Assembly: GCA_045120955.1 (NCBI GenBank)
Contig: JBGVFH010000044.1
Span: 4,851 to 68,850 of the forward strand
Reading direction: 5' to 3'
DNA: 64,000 bases
Source of the DNA: JAZMZS01 sp045120955
GTDB taxonomy: Bacteria > Bacillota > Clostridia > Oscillospirales > CAG-272
Positions 8,640 through 17,130 of the stretch are shown one piece after another. The notes below the pieces were generated by a model that had not been told where the DNA came from, made no database searches, and saw nothing but the letters and a program-made list of their open reading frames with translations. The number at the start of each line of letters is the position of its first letter. The stretch's first letter is position 1. The position numbers and the translations under genes were made by a program.

Positions 8640-10499
8640 ATGAAAAGAAAATTACTCAGCATTGGTTTAGTTGTTTTGATGTGTTTATCGTCATGCATCA
8701 CGTTTGCGGGCTGTACGGATGATGAACCGACTGATACAGGGACGGGCGCAGTGAGCACAGACGGTGCCTCGACAACATCAGATACCACGGGTGATACGAC
8801 GGATGACACGACGGGTGACACAACAGCAGATACAACAGCAGATACAACAGCTGATACAACAGCTGATACATCAACCGACACAGATGAAGATAATGGAGGT
8901 AATAAGATGCCGGTAAACAATACTTCGATAAAGGATATTGTCCCCGGAGACGGTAAAGCTGTCAGAATAGCATTTATCGGAGATTCTATCACAGAGGGCA
9001 TAGGTTCGACCAACAAGACGACCGACAGCTATCCTGCGCAGCTGCAGAGGCTGCTCGGTGACGAATATGTAGTAGGCAACTTCGGAAAATCAGGCTCATA
9101 TGTGCTGGAGGGCGACAGTCAGTACAATGTAAAGTCTAACAAGGACCTTTCCTACAGAAAGACGGCACAGTATCAGCAGAGCCTTACCTTCGGTGCCGAT
9201 GTGGTTGTTATCATACTCGGTATCAATGATATCCGCAGTATGTCCTGTGATGAAGCGGCGGCTGAACTCAAGGCAGGTCTTATCTCTCTTGCCGAAGAAT
9301 ACAAGGCACTTGACGGTGTTCAGAGAGTTTACATAGGTCTGTCGGTATGCATTTCAAACTGCAACACCATATATCAGTATTGTGATGGACCTCTTCAGCA
9401 GATACAGAGAGAGGTTGCGCAGGAGTGCGGACTCGAAGTGCTCGATCTGTATTCGCTGACACGTGATTATCTCAATGTAATGCTTCATTACACCTCAGAT
9501 ATCACACATCCCAATACCGAGCAGTACGGTGAGCTTGCACGTGCGATGTATGCTTTGCTGATGGGTGAGAGCTTTACTCCCACTGTCCCTGCAAAGTCAC
9601 AAACAGGCGTTGTATATGTTAAGACAGGCGGTCTTTCCACCGGGCTCGGTGCTTCTCCCGAGACAGCTGTAGACTCTATCGCAAAGGCTGCAGGTCTGCT
9701 TCGTGACGGAGGAGGTACGATAGTCATCTGCGGTAAGTATTCGACTACCTATGAGACAATGCTTCCGACCGGCACGGGAACTATCACTGTTACTTCGACC
9801 TACAACGGAGTAGACTATGCACAGACCAACGGTGCGTCGCTCGGTCTTGCAAAGTCGGTATTCTTCCACGGTGACTATAATATTGATGATATTCAGATCA
9901 TTTCCGAGAAAGACAGTATGTTCCTTACATTTGGATACAATAATGTCAACATCGGAGAAAACGTTGTATGTACACTTGCTGACGGTGTCAAAACATATCC
10001 TCTGTTGCTTGTAGGTCACAGCATAGTCCTTGCGGATGCTCCTGTAGAGCAGTTTGTTCTTCACGGTGAGTGCAATGTAACTGTCAGCGGAGGTACATGG
10101 GCATACATAAGAGGCGGCAACAGACGTTATTCGGGTTATTGCGCTATAGCGTCCTCCGACTCTGATGCAAAGCTGAATATCACGATAAACGGCGGTACGT
10201 TTATGAACACAGCTACAAATCTGTGCTCGGCTACGGGTATGGGAGGATTTGCAGGTGAGTGTGTATTCACGATAAACGGCGGTACTTTCAAGGGAGATGT
10301 ATATGCCGTGTCCCGTGCAGGCAACAACCTCAACGGTGAAGCGGTAATGAACGGAAAAATTACTATGATAGTAAACGGCGGTACATTTAACGGTAACATC
10401 ATTGCTGTGCAGGAGGACAAAACCGTATCCGTTACGGGTGAGTGCAGCATACAGATAATCGAATCGTTGAAAAACAAGGCTTCGGGCTTTTCAAATTAA
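8640..10499 (+). CDS. SGNH/GDSL-hydrolase lipoprotein with NGGTF repeat domain
   Basis: This exported esterase-type protein of 619 residues has a lipoprotein signal ending FAGC (Cys25). A Thr/Asp-rich linker encoded by 12-bp tandem repeats (TADT units, about 8789-8871) follows. The SGNH domain shows IGDSITEG (Ser116), GKSGSY, ILGINDI and DITHPN (Asp287, His290), so the catalytic set is complete. The C-terminal third carries INGGTF-type repeats, probably a beta-helix that binds carbohydrate or the wall. Such enzymes often deacetylate glycans. The gene follows the GH-A glycosidase and AraC regulator and may share their polysaccharide target. ATG 8640 has the ribosome site; a longer frame from 8598 does not. 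Confidence 0.82.
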   Translation: MKRKLLSIGLVVLMCLSSCITFAGCTDDEPTDTGTGAVSTDGASTTSDTTGDTTDDTTGDTTADTTADTTADTTADTSTDTDEDNGGNKMPVNNTSIKDIVPGDGKAVRIAFIGDSITEGIGSTNKTTDSYPAQLQRLLGDEYVVGNFGKSGSYVLEGDSQYNVKSNKDLSYRKTAQYQQSLTFGADVVVIILGINDIRSMSCDEAAAELKAGLISLAEEYKALDGVQRVYIGLSVCISNCNTIYQYCDGPLQQIQREVAQECGLEVLDLYSLTRDYLNVMLHYTSDITHPNTEQYGELARAMYALLMGESFTPTVPAKSQTGVVYVKTGGLSTGLGASPETAVDSIAKAAGLLRDGGGTIVICGKYSTTYETMLPTGTGTITVTSTYNGVDYAQTNGASLGLAKSVFFHGDYNIDDIQIISEKDSMFLTFGYNNVNIGENVVCTLADGVKTYPLLLVGHSIVLADAPVEQFVLHGECNVTVSGGTWAYIRGGNRRYSGYCAIASSDSDAKLNITINGGTFMNTATNLCSATGMGGFAGECVFTINGGTFKGDVYAVSRAGNNLNGEAVMNGKITMIVNGGTFNGNIIAVQEDKTVSVTGECSIQIIESLKNKASGFSN

Positions 10500-10520
10500 C
10501 TAAAATGAACTGAATAAAAA

Positions 10521-10549
10521 GCGGGCATTGCCGGGTGGGCAGTGCCCGC
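10521..10549 (+). terminator. Hairpin after SGNH gene, end of dispersed repeat copy D
   Basis: A GC-rich 12-bp stem (10521-10532 with 10538-10549, one G-T pair) lies about 20 bases after the stop. The same GCGGGCACTGCCC end occurs in the repeat copy at 26181-26277, so this terminator is part of a mobile or dispersed repeat. Confidence 0.6.
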
Positions 10550-10632
10550 TTCCATTCCATCGCCTTTTAGTTGTTTTTCCGTTACAGAAATACAGCAAAG
10601 GGGCGAGTGAGAATTTGAGCAATTTTCTATGA
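10521..10632 (-). repeat. Dispersed extragenic repeat, copy D (inverted)
   Basis: Read on the minus strand, this begins CATAGAAAATTGC, has an AATTCTCACTCGCC-like core and ends GCGGGCACTGCCC, matching the order of elements in copy A (26181-26277). The middle is diverged. It lies between the SGNH gene and the rpsR terminator. Confidence 0.55.
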
Positions 10633-10640
10633 GATAAAAA

Positions 10641-10691
10641 GCAGCATAACAAAACCCCGACGGATCGCTCCGTCGGGGTTCGTTATGCTGC
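10641..10691 (-). terminator. Terminator of the rpsF-ssb-rpsR operon
   Basis: A 12-bp GC-rich stem (10653-10664 with 10669-10680, loop of 4) is extended by a further 10-bp outer stem (10641-10650 with 10682-10691). On the minus strand it is followed by a run of T. Confidence 0.85.
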
Positions 10692-10707
10692 TTTGGTTAT
10701 CCTACGA

Positions 10708-10974
10708 TCAGTCGCTGATGTAGGGAAGAAGAGCAACCTGGCGAGCACGCTTGATAGCCTGTGTGAGCTGTCTCTGGTGCATAGCGCAAGTACCGCTGAT
10801 TCTTCTGGGAAGGATCTTTGCTCTTTCGCTGATGTACTTTCTGAGCTTAGCGGTATCTTTGTAGTCAATATAAGTTGCCTTTTCCTGACAGAACATGCAG
10901 ACTTTCTTTCTTCTGCGGTTGTTGTTCTGGCGGAACTGACGCTGACCCTCGGGTCTTTCGTTCTTGTTATCCAT
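10708..10974 (-). CDS. rpsR: 30S ribosomal protein S18
   Basis: S18 sits on the small-subunit platform bound to S6. The 88-residue protein has a basic, Asn/Arg-rich N-terminus, then VCMFCQEKATYIDYKD and the conserved core LRKYISERAKILPRRISG ending with a basic helix. It is third in a minus-strand operon with rpsF and ssb, the standard bacterial order, and is followed by a strong terminator. Confidence 0.95.
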   Translation of the reverse strand: MDNKNERPEGQRQFRQNNNRRRKKVCMFCQEKATYIDYKDTAKLRKYISERAKILPRRISGTCAMHQRQLTQAIKRARQVALLPYISD

Positions 10975-11008
10975 CTTATGAAACCTCCTGTATTATTTCG
11001 GTTGTTTG

Positions 11009-11467
11009 TCAGAACGGCAGGTTATCGTCGTCTCCTGCCTCTTCAAACTTGGATGCAGATGCGCCCGCCTCAAATGAGGGAGCACCGTAAGAATCGGGTA
11101 CATACTGTGACTGACCGGATTGTGAAGCACCTTCCGGCTTTGAGTCTACGAAATTTGCCTCATCAACGACAACCTCGGTAACATATCTCTTGTTACCCTG
11201 AGCATCCTGCCATGATCTTGACTGAAGAGCGCCGACAACACATATCGGTCTGCCTTTCTTGAAGTATCTGCAGATAAACTCAGCGGTCTGGCGCCATGCT
11301 ACGATATTGATAAAATCCGCAGTCTGTGCCTGTGCGTCGTTTCTGTTAGCAAAACGGCGCTGTACAGCTATCGAAAACGAAGTAACGCTGACACCGTTGG
11401 GTGTCTGCTTTAGCTCCGGATCGGCTGTGAGGTTGCCTATGAGAATAACCTTATTCAAACTTGCCAT
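11009..11467 (-). CDS. ssb: Single-stranded DNA-binding protein
   Basis: This 152-residue OB-fold protein coats single-stranded DNA in replication and repair. It opens with ASLNKVILIGNLTADPEL and contains the OB-fold motif FINIVAWRQTAEF. A Gly/Ser/Gln-rich linker leads to the acidic tail DDDNLPF, the docking peptide for partner proteins such as PriA and RecO. Its position between rpsF and rpsR is the conserved Firmicute arrangement, which supports the replicative SSB rather than a mobile-element paralogue. Confidence 0.95.
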   Translation of the reverse strand: MASLNKVILIGNLTADPELKQTPNGVSVTSFSIAVQRRFANRNDAQAQTADFINIVAWRQTAEFICRYFKKGRPICVVGALQSRSWQDAQGNKRYVTEVVVDEANFVDSKPEGASQSGQSQYVPDSYGAPSFEAGASASKFEEAGDDDNLPF

Positions 11468-11497
11468 GATGTAACCTCCCTTTGTTTAGCCAGCCGA

Positions 11498-11875
11498 TTA
11501 CTGAGCGTCAACGGTTTCTTCTGCTTTTGCTTCTTCTGCTGCAGCTTCAACTGCAACTTCGGCAGCGGGAGCCTTCTTCGGAGCTTCGTCTCTTACAACG
11601 ATATCACGCATGATGTTTTCATCGATACGGAAGACACGCTCGAGCTCAGCTATGAAGTCAGCACCACTCTTGAAGTTTACGAGCACATAGTAACCTTCGG
11701 GAATATCGTTTATGGGATATGCGAGTCTGCGCTTGCCCCATTCGGAAATATTCTCGATAGTTCCGTTCTTTGCTATGAGATCGGTGAACTTCGACACTGT
11801 TGCCTTTACTGCGTCATCGCCTATCGTGGGATTTACAACAAACAGTGTTTCATAAGCATTCATAATCTTTTCCAT
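11498..11875 (-). CDS. rpsF: 30S ribosomal protein S6
   Basis: S6 binds 16S rRNA with S18. The 125-residue protein has the core NAYETLFVVNPT and WGKRRLAYPI and the EGYYVLVNFKS strand, plus a C-terminal extension rich in Ala and Glu (about residues 100-125) beyond the usual length of about 95. GGGAGG on the minus strand precedes the ATG at 11875. The roughly 75-base leader contains two small hairpins (11902-11919 and 11927-11948) that could be an S6:S18 autoregulatory leader; this is only a suggestion. Confidence 0.93.
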   Translation of the reverse strand: MEKIMNAYETLFVVNPTIGDDAVKATVSKFTDLIAKNGTIENISEWGKRRLAYPINDIPEGYYVLVNFKSGADFIAELERVFRIDENIMRDIVVRDEAPKKAPAAEVAVEAAAEEAKAEETVDAQ

Positions 11876-11959
11876 CTTTACACCTCCCTATGGACTTTAG
11901 ACCGAGATCTTTGACTCGGTAAGGAGACGGGTATGCAAATTTACCCGTACCAATTCGAT

Positions 11960-11988
11960 ATTTTATCATGTTTGACACGGTTTGTCAA
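11960..11988 (-). promoter_or_regulatory. Promoter of the rpsF operon
   Basis: On the minus strand TTGACA (11983-11988) and TAAAAT (11960-11965) are 17 bases apart, about 85 bases upstream of the rpsF start. Confidence 0.8.
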
Positions 11989-12143
11989 GCACTTTTTTAT
12001 CTTATTTTTGTAATTTCGCATTTTTCTGATATTTTGCCGTCTGTCTTGTGCAACAAAAAAATTCTGCCGAGTTTTTCATTGTGTGTTGTTTTTTTGACAA
12101 ATATAATTTATAATTATAATAACATTTTATTTTTACGGAAGTT

Positions 12144-12698
12144 TTGTTTGATATGTATATAAAGAATTTCATCGGTCATTTCATGACCATAACACGCCAC
12201 AGACACGAGGTCATCAAAAACTGTGCAAGGGTAGGAATATTGTGTCAGGGGCTGAGGCACGACCTGTCAAAGTACAGCCCGAGGGAGTTTTTTCAGGGGG
12301 TCAAATACTACAGCGGAACCAAAAGTCCGAATGACGGAGCAAGAGTGGAGCTTGGGTATTCGAGCGCTTGGATGCATCACAAGGGCAGAAATCTCCATCA
12401 TTTCGAATATTGGACAGACTATGATCCGAACACACGCAGGGTAACACCTGTAAAGATGCCGCTTAAGTATGTTGCGGAGATGTTTTGCGACAGAGTGGCG
12501 GCGAGCAAAATATATATGAAGGAAAGCTATAACGATGCTTCCCCACTCAATTATTTTCTGGGCGGCAAAAAGGTCAGAGACATACACGGCGAGACGTCGG
12601 AGCTCATCGAGCATTTTTTGCGTGTGCTCGCCGAGCAGGGAGAGGAGTCGGCATTTAAGTATGTAAAGGAATATTTACGCACGCACGACGACTACTGA
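12144..12698 (+). CDS. DUF5662-like protein of unknown function
   Basis: This is a 184-residue soluble protein rich in His and Asp. It resembles the DUF5662 family: RHRHEVIKNC, then LRHDLSKYSPREFF, then MHHKGRNLHHFEYW, ending with a helical region. The spaced His/Asp residues look like a metal-binding, HD-like helical bundle, but I know of no established activity. The start could be 12144 or the ATG at 12153; neither has a strong ribosome site. It stands alone between the divergent rpsF operon and a two-component system. Confidence 0.6.
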   Translation: MFDMYIKNFIGHFMTITRHRHEVIKNCARVGILCQGLRHDLSKYSPREFFQGVKYYSGTKSPNDGARVELGYSSAWMHHKGRNLHHFEYWTDYDPNTRRVTPVKMPLKYVAEMFCDRVAASKIYMKESYNDASPLNYFLGGKKVRDIHGETSELIEHFLRVLAEQGEESAFKYVKEYLRTHDDY

Positions 12699-12774
12699 GC
12701 CATATAAAAATTCCACCATGCAATAGGGTGCTGAGGTCGGTGCGTACTGCCAATTTTTTTGGAGGTTTTTTGCT

Positions 12775-13446
12775 TTGTATAATATTTTAATAGTTGATGA
12801 CAATGCCCACATCCGTAAGCTCTACGAGTATACCCTTGAGAAAAACGGCTTTACCCCTTATCTTGCCTGCGACGCTAAGGAGGCACTCTTGTTGCTCGAC
12901 AGGGTACACATAGACCTTATACTGCTTGATGTTATGATGCCGGGCATGGACGGATATGAGTTTTGCTCATGTCTGAGAGAAAATAAAATGGACCTGCCCG
13001 TGCTGATGATAACGGCAAAGTGTACCGCAGATGACAAACGCAGAGGATTTGTGTGCGGTGTCGACGACTATATGGTAAAGCCCGTTGACGAGATAGAGAT
13101 GGTCCTTCGCATAAAAGCGCTTTTGCGCAGAGCGAAGATATCCGAGGAGCAGAGAATAGAGATAGGCACGACCGTGCTTGATTACGGCTCGATGAGTGTG
13201 ATATGTGCAGACGAGGTGTTTTCACTTCCCAAAAAGGAGTTTCTGCTCTTGTTCAAGCTTCTGTCATTTCCGTCGAGGACCTTTACCAGAAATCAGCTTA
13301 TGGAGGAATTTTGGGGCTTTGACAGCGAGAGCGAGCCGAGAACGGTCGACGTACATATAAACCGTCTGCGTGATAAATTCAAGGACAATCCCGATTTTGA
13401 AATAAAGACCGTGCGAGGGCTTGGATACAAGGCGGAGAAAAAATGA
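12775..13446 (+). CDS. OmpR-family response regulator
   Basis: This is a 223-residue two-component output protein. The receiver domain has the acidic pocket VDDN (Asp8, Asp9), the phosphoacceptor Asp52 in LLDVMMPGMDG, a Thr/Ser switch in MITAK and Lys in DDYMVKP. The C-terminal winged helix (about 130-222) shows FSLPKKEFLLLFKLL and RTVDVHINRLRDKF. Translation starts at a TTG (12775) placed 8 bases after GGAGG; no better start is in frame. It overlaps the histidine kinase gene by 4 bases (ATGA), so the pair is translationally coupled. Targets are unknown. Confidence 0.93.
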   Translation: MYNILIVDDNAHIRKLYEYTLEKNGFTPYLACDAKEALLLLDRVHIDLILLDVMMPGMDGYEFCSCLRENKMDLPVLMITAKCTADDKRRGFVCGVDDYMVKPVDEIEMVLRIKALLRRAKISEEQRIEIGTTVLDYGSMSVICADEVFSLPKKEFLLLFKLLSFPSRTFTRNQLMEEFWGFDSESEPRTVDVHINRLRDKFKDNPDFEIKTVRGLGYKAEKK

Positions 13447-14516
13447 AAAATTTAAAAGCTAGAAAAAACAAAAACGTCGAAAAGAACTTTGCCCTGCGTC
13501 TGTCTGTATACATTCTAATGGTCATATTTTTCGCCGGAGTAGTCGTCAGCGCCCTTGTTTTGTGTATACACTATTCGGGGATAACCTTCGGCGGGCATAT
13601 TGACCTTGTCATAGGTATTGGTGCCGTAGGTGCGGTCATACTGATAGTAGGTATAATTACTGGAATTCTCAACAGATATCTCATGGAGCCGCTCGAGGCT
13701 GTTATTGAGGGAACCAAAAAGATAAAGGACGGTGACTTCAGTGTCCATATCGAAAAAAAGCAATCTTTTATAACGAAATATACCGAGCTTGATTCTCTTG
13801 CCGACTGCTTTAATGAAATGGCGGAGGAACTTAGAGGGGCTGAGATGTTCAGCCGTGATTTTATGTCAAATTTCTCACATGAGTTCAAGACTCCCTTAGC
13901 TTCTATACGGGGCTTTGCCGCTCAGCTTTACGAAAGCGAGGGCGAGCGTGAGAAAACGAGAGAATTTGCAAAGATCATTCTCACTGAGTCGGCATATCTT
14001 GACAATCTGTGCTCCAACACCCTGATATTTACAAAGCTGGAGGCACAGAGCTTTGCCGGAAAGCGTGAGGAGTATATGCTTGATGAGCAGCTTCGCTCTG
14101 TCATGATATCCTTTGAGCCTCAGTGGAGCGAAAAAAATCTGGATATATCTATTGATTCGGTGGATGATATACGGGTGTTTCAATGTGAGGAGCTGTTGGG
14201 TCATGTTTGGAGAAATCTGCTTGACAATGCGATAAAATACACGCCCGAGAACGGCAGTATAACCGTCAGCTGTGCGGACGGTGATGAGTATGTTACCGTG
14301 TGCGTATCCGACACGGGTATCGGCATTGATAAGGAAGATATCGGTCATGTGTTCGATAAATGCTATCAGTCCAAAAATGTCCGTGCATACGGCGGAAACG
14401 GTCTTGGGCTTGCGCTTGCGAAACGTGCTGTGGATGTTTGCGGCGGAGAGATAAGCGTTGAGAGTGAGCTTGGCTGCGGCAGCCGCTTCTGCGTAAGCTT
14501 GCCCAAAAACCTATGA
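13443..14516 (+). CDS. Sensor histidine kinase (HAMP type)
   Basis: This is a 357-residue membrane kinase pairing with the upstream response regulator. Two transmembrane segments (about 19-42 and 54-75) enclose only a dozen residues, so there is almost no extracytoplasmic sensor; it likely senses within the membrane. A HAMP linker (about 76-128) is followed by the H-box FSHEFKTPLASI (His146) and an ATPase domain with N-box WRNLLDNAIKYT, G1 DTGIGI and G2 GNGLGLAL. The intramembrane-sensing design is common in Firmicute cell-envelope stress systems, which is inference here. Confidence 0.92.
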   Translation: MKNLKARKNKNVEKNFALRLSVYILMVIFFAGVVVSALVLCIHYSGITFGGHIDLVIGIGAVGAVILIVGIITGILNRYLMEPLEAVIEGTKKIKDGDFSVHIEKKQSFITKYTELDSLADCFNEMAEELRGAEMFSRDFMSNFSHEFKTPLASIRGFAAQLYESEGEREKTREFAKIILTESAYLDNLCSNTLIFTKLEAQSFAGKREEYMLDEQLRSVMISFEPQWSEKNLDISIDSVDDIRVFQCEELLGHVWRNLLDNAIKYTPENGSITVSCADGDEYVTVCVSDTGIGIDKEDIGHVFDKCYQSKNVRAYGGNGLGLALAKRAVDVCGGEISVESELGCGSRFCVSLPKNL

Positions 14517-14536
14517 GTCAAATCGTATAAAAGAAA

Positions 14537-14587
14537 AAAAGCCGAATTGAAAGGGCTGTTCAAAGCAGACCTTGAAATTCAGCTTTT
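14537..14587 (+). terminator. Probable terminator after two-component operon
   Basis: Imperfect inverted repeat: an AAAGCCGAATT-like arm near 14537 pairs with an AATTCAGCTTT arm near 14575, and TTTTGACTTTG follows. Confidence 0.5.
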
Positions 14588-14682
14588 GACTTTGTAATGT
14601 TAAAAAAAATCGGTATTTGTTAACATAAAATTGATGTTCTGCGTATATAATACAAAAAGATTTATTGTTTGTAGGAGCAAGC

Positions 14683-15327
14683 ATGAGTATTTGCCGTTTT
14701 TTTGATGCTCTTTTAGCAGGCATTGTAAAAATGTGGTACAGGCTTTTTTATCCTGTCAAGGTGATGGGAGATGAGGGGGATGTCATGTCCCGACAGAGCG
14801 GTGCCAAAATATATGTGTGCAACCATACAAGTATGCATGACGGACTCGTGATGAGTTTGCTTTTGCGTCGTGCGAGAGCGAGAGCGGTGATCGCAAAGGA
14901 TATGATAAAAAACTGTCTTTTCGCCTCGGTTACAAGAGCCGCAGGGTGTATCGAGATAGAAAGATACGGTATGGACACGGCATGGCTGCGAAATTCACTT
15001 GCGGCGCTTCGGCGGGGTGAGAGCATTATAATATTTCCCGAGGGCAAGATCTCACGCAGCGGCGATATTGCAAAATTCAAGGGCGGCTTTATGCTGCTTG
15101 CGTTGCTGAGCGGGGCGGAGGTAGTGCTGCTTTTTCATTCGCGCGGCTACGGATTTTGCCGAAGTATGCGTCTTTTTGCAAAAAACATCGGAAGATACGA
15201 AATAGACCGTTCTGTGAGTGCACAGTATCTTGATATGCTTGCACACGGGGTCAGAGAAGAAATGTGTAAAATGCAAACAGCGGCGGACGGAGCTGTTTCC
15301 GCACGCAGAATTGCTCAAAATCCATGA
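14683..15327 (+). CDS. plsC: 1-acyl-glycerol-3-phosphate acyltransferase family protein
   Basis: This acyltransferase probably acylates lysophosphatidate or another lyso-lipid at the inner membrane. The HX4D box is visible as NHTSMHDG (His48, Asp53), with the glycerophosphate motif FPEGKISRSG near residues 116-125 and intervening CIEIERYG. At 214 residues it is a compact PlsC-type protein with a weak N-terminal membrane-associating helix. The start at ATG 14683 follows TAGGAGC; a TTG at 14665 is less likely. A gene for an acyl carrier protein follows within 20 bases, so the acyl donor may be this dedicated ACP rather than the main one. Confidence 0.85.
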   Translation: MSICRFFDALLAGIVKMWYRLFYPVKVMGDEGDVMSRQSGAKIYVCNHTSMHDGLVMSLLLRRARARAVIAKDMIKNCLFASVTRAAGCIEIERYGMDTAWLRNSLAALRRGESIIIFPEGKISRSGDIAKFKGGFMLLALLSGAEVVLLFHSRGYGFCRSMRLFAKNIGRYEIDRSVSAQYLDMLAHGVREEMCKMQTAADGAVSARRIAQNP

Positions 15328-15345
15328 GTTTAAGGAGATTTGGAT

Positions 15346-15588
15346 ATGATAGACGAATTGCTGAGAATCATCAAAACGGTTATACCCGGATATGTATACA
15401 AAGCGCAGATAACACAAAAAACGAGAATAAAGGACGACCTCGGTATAGATTCGCTGAACATGATGCTCGTAGCTGTCGAGATCGAGGATGAGTACGGGAT
15501 AGAGTTTGACGGCTCGCAAAGTCCGGATACCGTAGGCGAGCTTATTGATTACATCCAAGCCCGCGTTGCCGCAAAGGAGAACGGATGA
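15346..15588 (+). CDS. Acyl carrier protein (secondary copy)
   Basis: This 80-residue acidic four-helix carrier protein has the phosphopantetheine site GIDSLNMM (Ser36) and the usual helix II sequence VAVEIEDEYGIEF. AAGGAGA precedes ATG 15346, while a TTG at 15340 is poorly spaced. It is not in a fatty-acid synthesis operon; it sits between plsC and a patatin gene and overlaps the latter by ATGA. The context suggests a specialised ACP feeding acyl groups to the neighbouring acyltransferases, which is inference. Confidence 0.9.
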   Translation: MIDELLRIIKTVIPGYVYKAQITQKTRIKDDLGIDSLNMMLVAVEIEDEYGIEFDGSQSPDTVGELIDYIQARVAAKENG

Positions 15589-16421
15589 AAACGGGTATTG
15601 TTCTCGAGGGCGGAGCGCTCAGAGGGATCTTTACCTCGGGCGTTATAGACTGCTTTCTTCTCGAAAATATCAGCTTTGATTATGCTATAGGCGTATCGGC
15701 GGGGGCAGGCAATATCACGGGATTTAAGAGCGGTCAGGTCGGAAGAACGGCAAATGTTATTGCCGCATCAAAGGATAATTCGTACTTAGGAATAGCCGAG
15801 CTGATACATTCAAGAAAATATCTTAATCTTGACAAAATGTTTGACGTATACGGAAAGCACCCGCTGGATTTTGATGCATATTTTTCAGACAAAACGGAGG
15901 CGGAATTCACCGTTTGCTGTTGTGAGACGGGAGAGGCTGAGTATCTCAGAGAGGACTCTGACCCCGAGCGGCTTATCGATATATGCAAGGCGAGCTGCTC
16001 TCTGCCCATGCTGTGCGCTCCCGTAGAAATAGACGGAAAGCACTATCTTGACGGCGGAATAGGAAATTCCATTCCGTGCGACAGGGCAATGGAAATGGGA
16101 TGCGACAGGCTTGTTGTCGTTTTGACAAAAGCCGAGGGTGTATCACCGGGGGATTATTCAAAGTACGGAAGGATAATACGGCATATGTATCCGCAGTACC
16201 CCAAGTTCTGGCAGGCGTGCGAAGAGCGTATCGAGCGTTACGAAAAAAGCGTTGAATACATGAAAACGCTTGAGAGAGAGGGAAAAGCTGTTGTAATAAG
16301 ACCGATATCTTCTATATCGAAGTTTGAAAGAGACAATGCGGTCCTTCGCTCTTTTTACAAGCATGGGTACACTGCCGCAAAGCATAATCTTGCGAAAATA
16401 AAGAGTTTTTTGGCACGGTAA
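15585..16421 (+). CDS. Patatin-like phospholipase
   Basis: This is a 278-residue lipid acyl hydrolase of the patatin family. The oxyanion loop is EGGALRGIF (residues 8-16), the nucleophile elbow GVSAG contains Ser38, and the catalytic Asp156 lies in YLDGGIGNS, completing the Ser-Asp dyad. The C-terminal region VVIRPISSI matches the family's terminal portion. No signal peptide is seen, so it is probably cytoplasmic. It overlaps the ACP gene by four bases. With plsC, ACP and a CrtO-like acyltransferase it may form an acyl-chain remodelling set. Confidence 0.9.
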   Translation: MKTGIVLEGGALRGIFTSGVIDCFLLENISFDYAIGVSAGAGNITGFKSGQVGRTANVIAASKDNSYLGIAELIHSRKYLNLDKMFDVYGKHPLDFDAYFSDKTEAEFTVCCCETGEAEYLREDSDPERLIDICKASCSLPMLCAPVEIDGKHYLDGGIGNSIPCDRAMEMGCDRLVVVLTKAEGVSPGDYSKYGRIIRHMYPQYPKFWQACEERIERYEKSVEYMKTLEREGKAVVIRPISSISKFERDNAVLRSFYKHGYTAAKHNLAKIKSFLAR

Positions 16422-16456
16422 GCGGTGTTGTTTGTTGTACATATATTACGGAAAGT

Positions 16457-17005
16457 GTGATTGGTTTGTTATCGAGTATTATATATCTTGCTGTTGTAGG
16501 TCTGCTCTCGCATATAATCGGTGAGGCGGTACCGAGGTCGTGGTTCGATCCTGACTGCTCTTGGTTTTCAGAGCGTTCATGGGAGAAAAACGGTGCTTTT
16601 TATGAGAAACTGAATATAAGAAAATGGAAGGATAAGCTCCCTGATAAAAGTAAATTTATAAAGGGGATGACACCCAAACGCTTTGTAGGAGAGACTGACA
16701 GCGCACGGGTACGGCTGCTTATATCCGAGACTTGTGTGTCTGAGTTTGTCCACTATTCCATCTCCGTTCTGTCATTCGGATGTGTGTTTTTGTCGGGAGG
16801 CTTTGGATTTGCTGTGTTTTTGATATTTACCTTATGCAACGTACCGTTTGCAATGGTGCAGAGATACAACAGACCCAAGCTGAAAAAATTGTATGCGGTG
16901 CTTCTGAGAAAAGAACAGAAAAAGAACTGTGAAAATGCATCTGAAAAGAGTGTTAACAAGTCTTGCGGTGACAGCGAGGAGAGCAGGTTTGCGGGCGTGC
17001 ATTGA
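16457..17005 (+). CDS. CrtO-like membrane acyltransferase (glycosyl-diaponeurosporenoate acyltransferase family)
   Basis: This 182-residue membrane protein resembles the CrtO acyltransferase family of Firmicutes. It has an N-terminal segment ending at the conserved EAVPRSWFDPDCSWF, then WEKNGAFYEKLNIRKWKDKLPD, a PKRF motif, two hydrophobic segments (about 92-135) and a motif NVPFAMVQRYNRPKL. No carotenoid genes are nearby, so the substrate is probably not staphyloxanthin; family members occur widely without carotenoid pathways. The start is a GTG at 16457, with a TTG at 16466 as the alternative. It lies 35 bases after the patatin gene. The family call is moderate and the function unknown. Confidence 0.65.
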   Translation: MIGLLSSIIYLAVVGLLSHIIGEAVPRSWFDPDCSWFSERSWEKNGAFYEKLNIRKWKDKLPDKSKFIKGMTPKRFVGETDSARVRLLISETCVSEFVHYSISVLSFGCVFLSGGFGFAVFLIFTLCNVPFAMVQRYNRPKLKKLYAVLLRKEQKKNCENASEKSVNKSCGDSEESRFAGVH

Positions 17006-17055
17006 TGCGTAGCGCACTTTGCGCTTTTGTGGATTCATAAAAAAACCGCAAATTC

Positions 17056-17084
17056 TTGACAAATTACAAAATTTACCGTATAAT
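17056..17084 (+). promoter_or_regulatory. Consensus promoter for HPr-like gene
   Basis: TTGACA 17056-17061, 17 bases, TATAAT 17079-17084; the start codon is at 17131. Confidence 0.8.
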
Positions 17085-17130
17085 TGTATGTAAGTTGACA
17101 GTAATATAACGAAAGGTACGATATAATACA

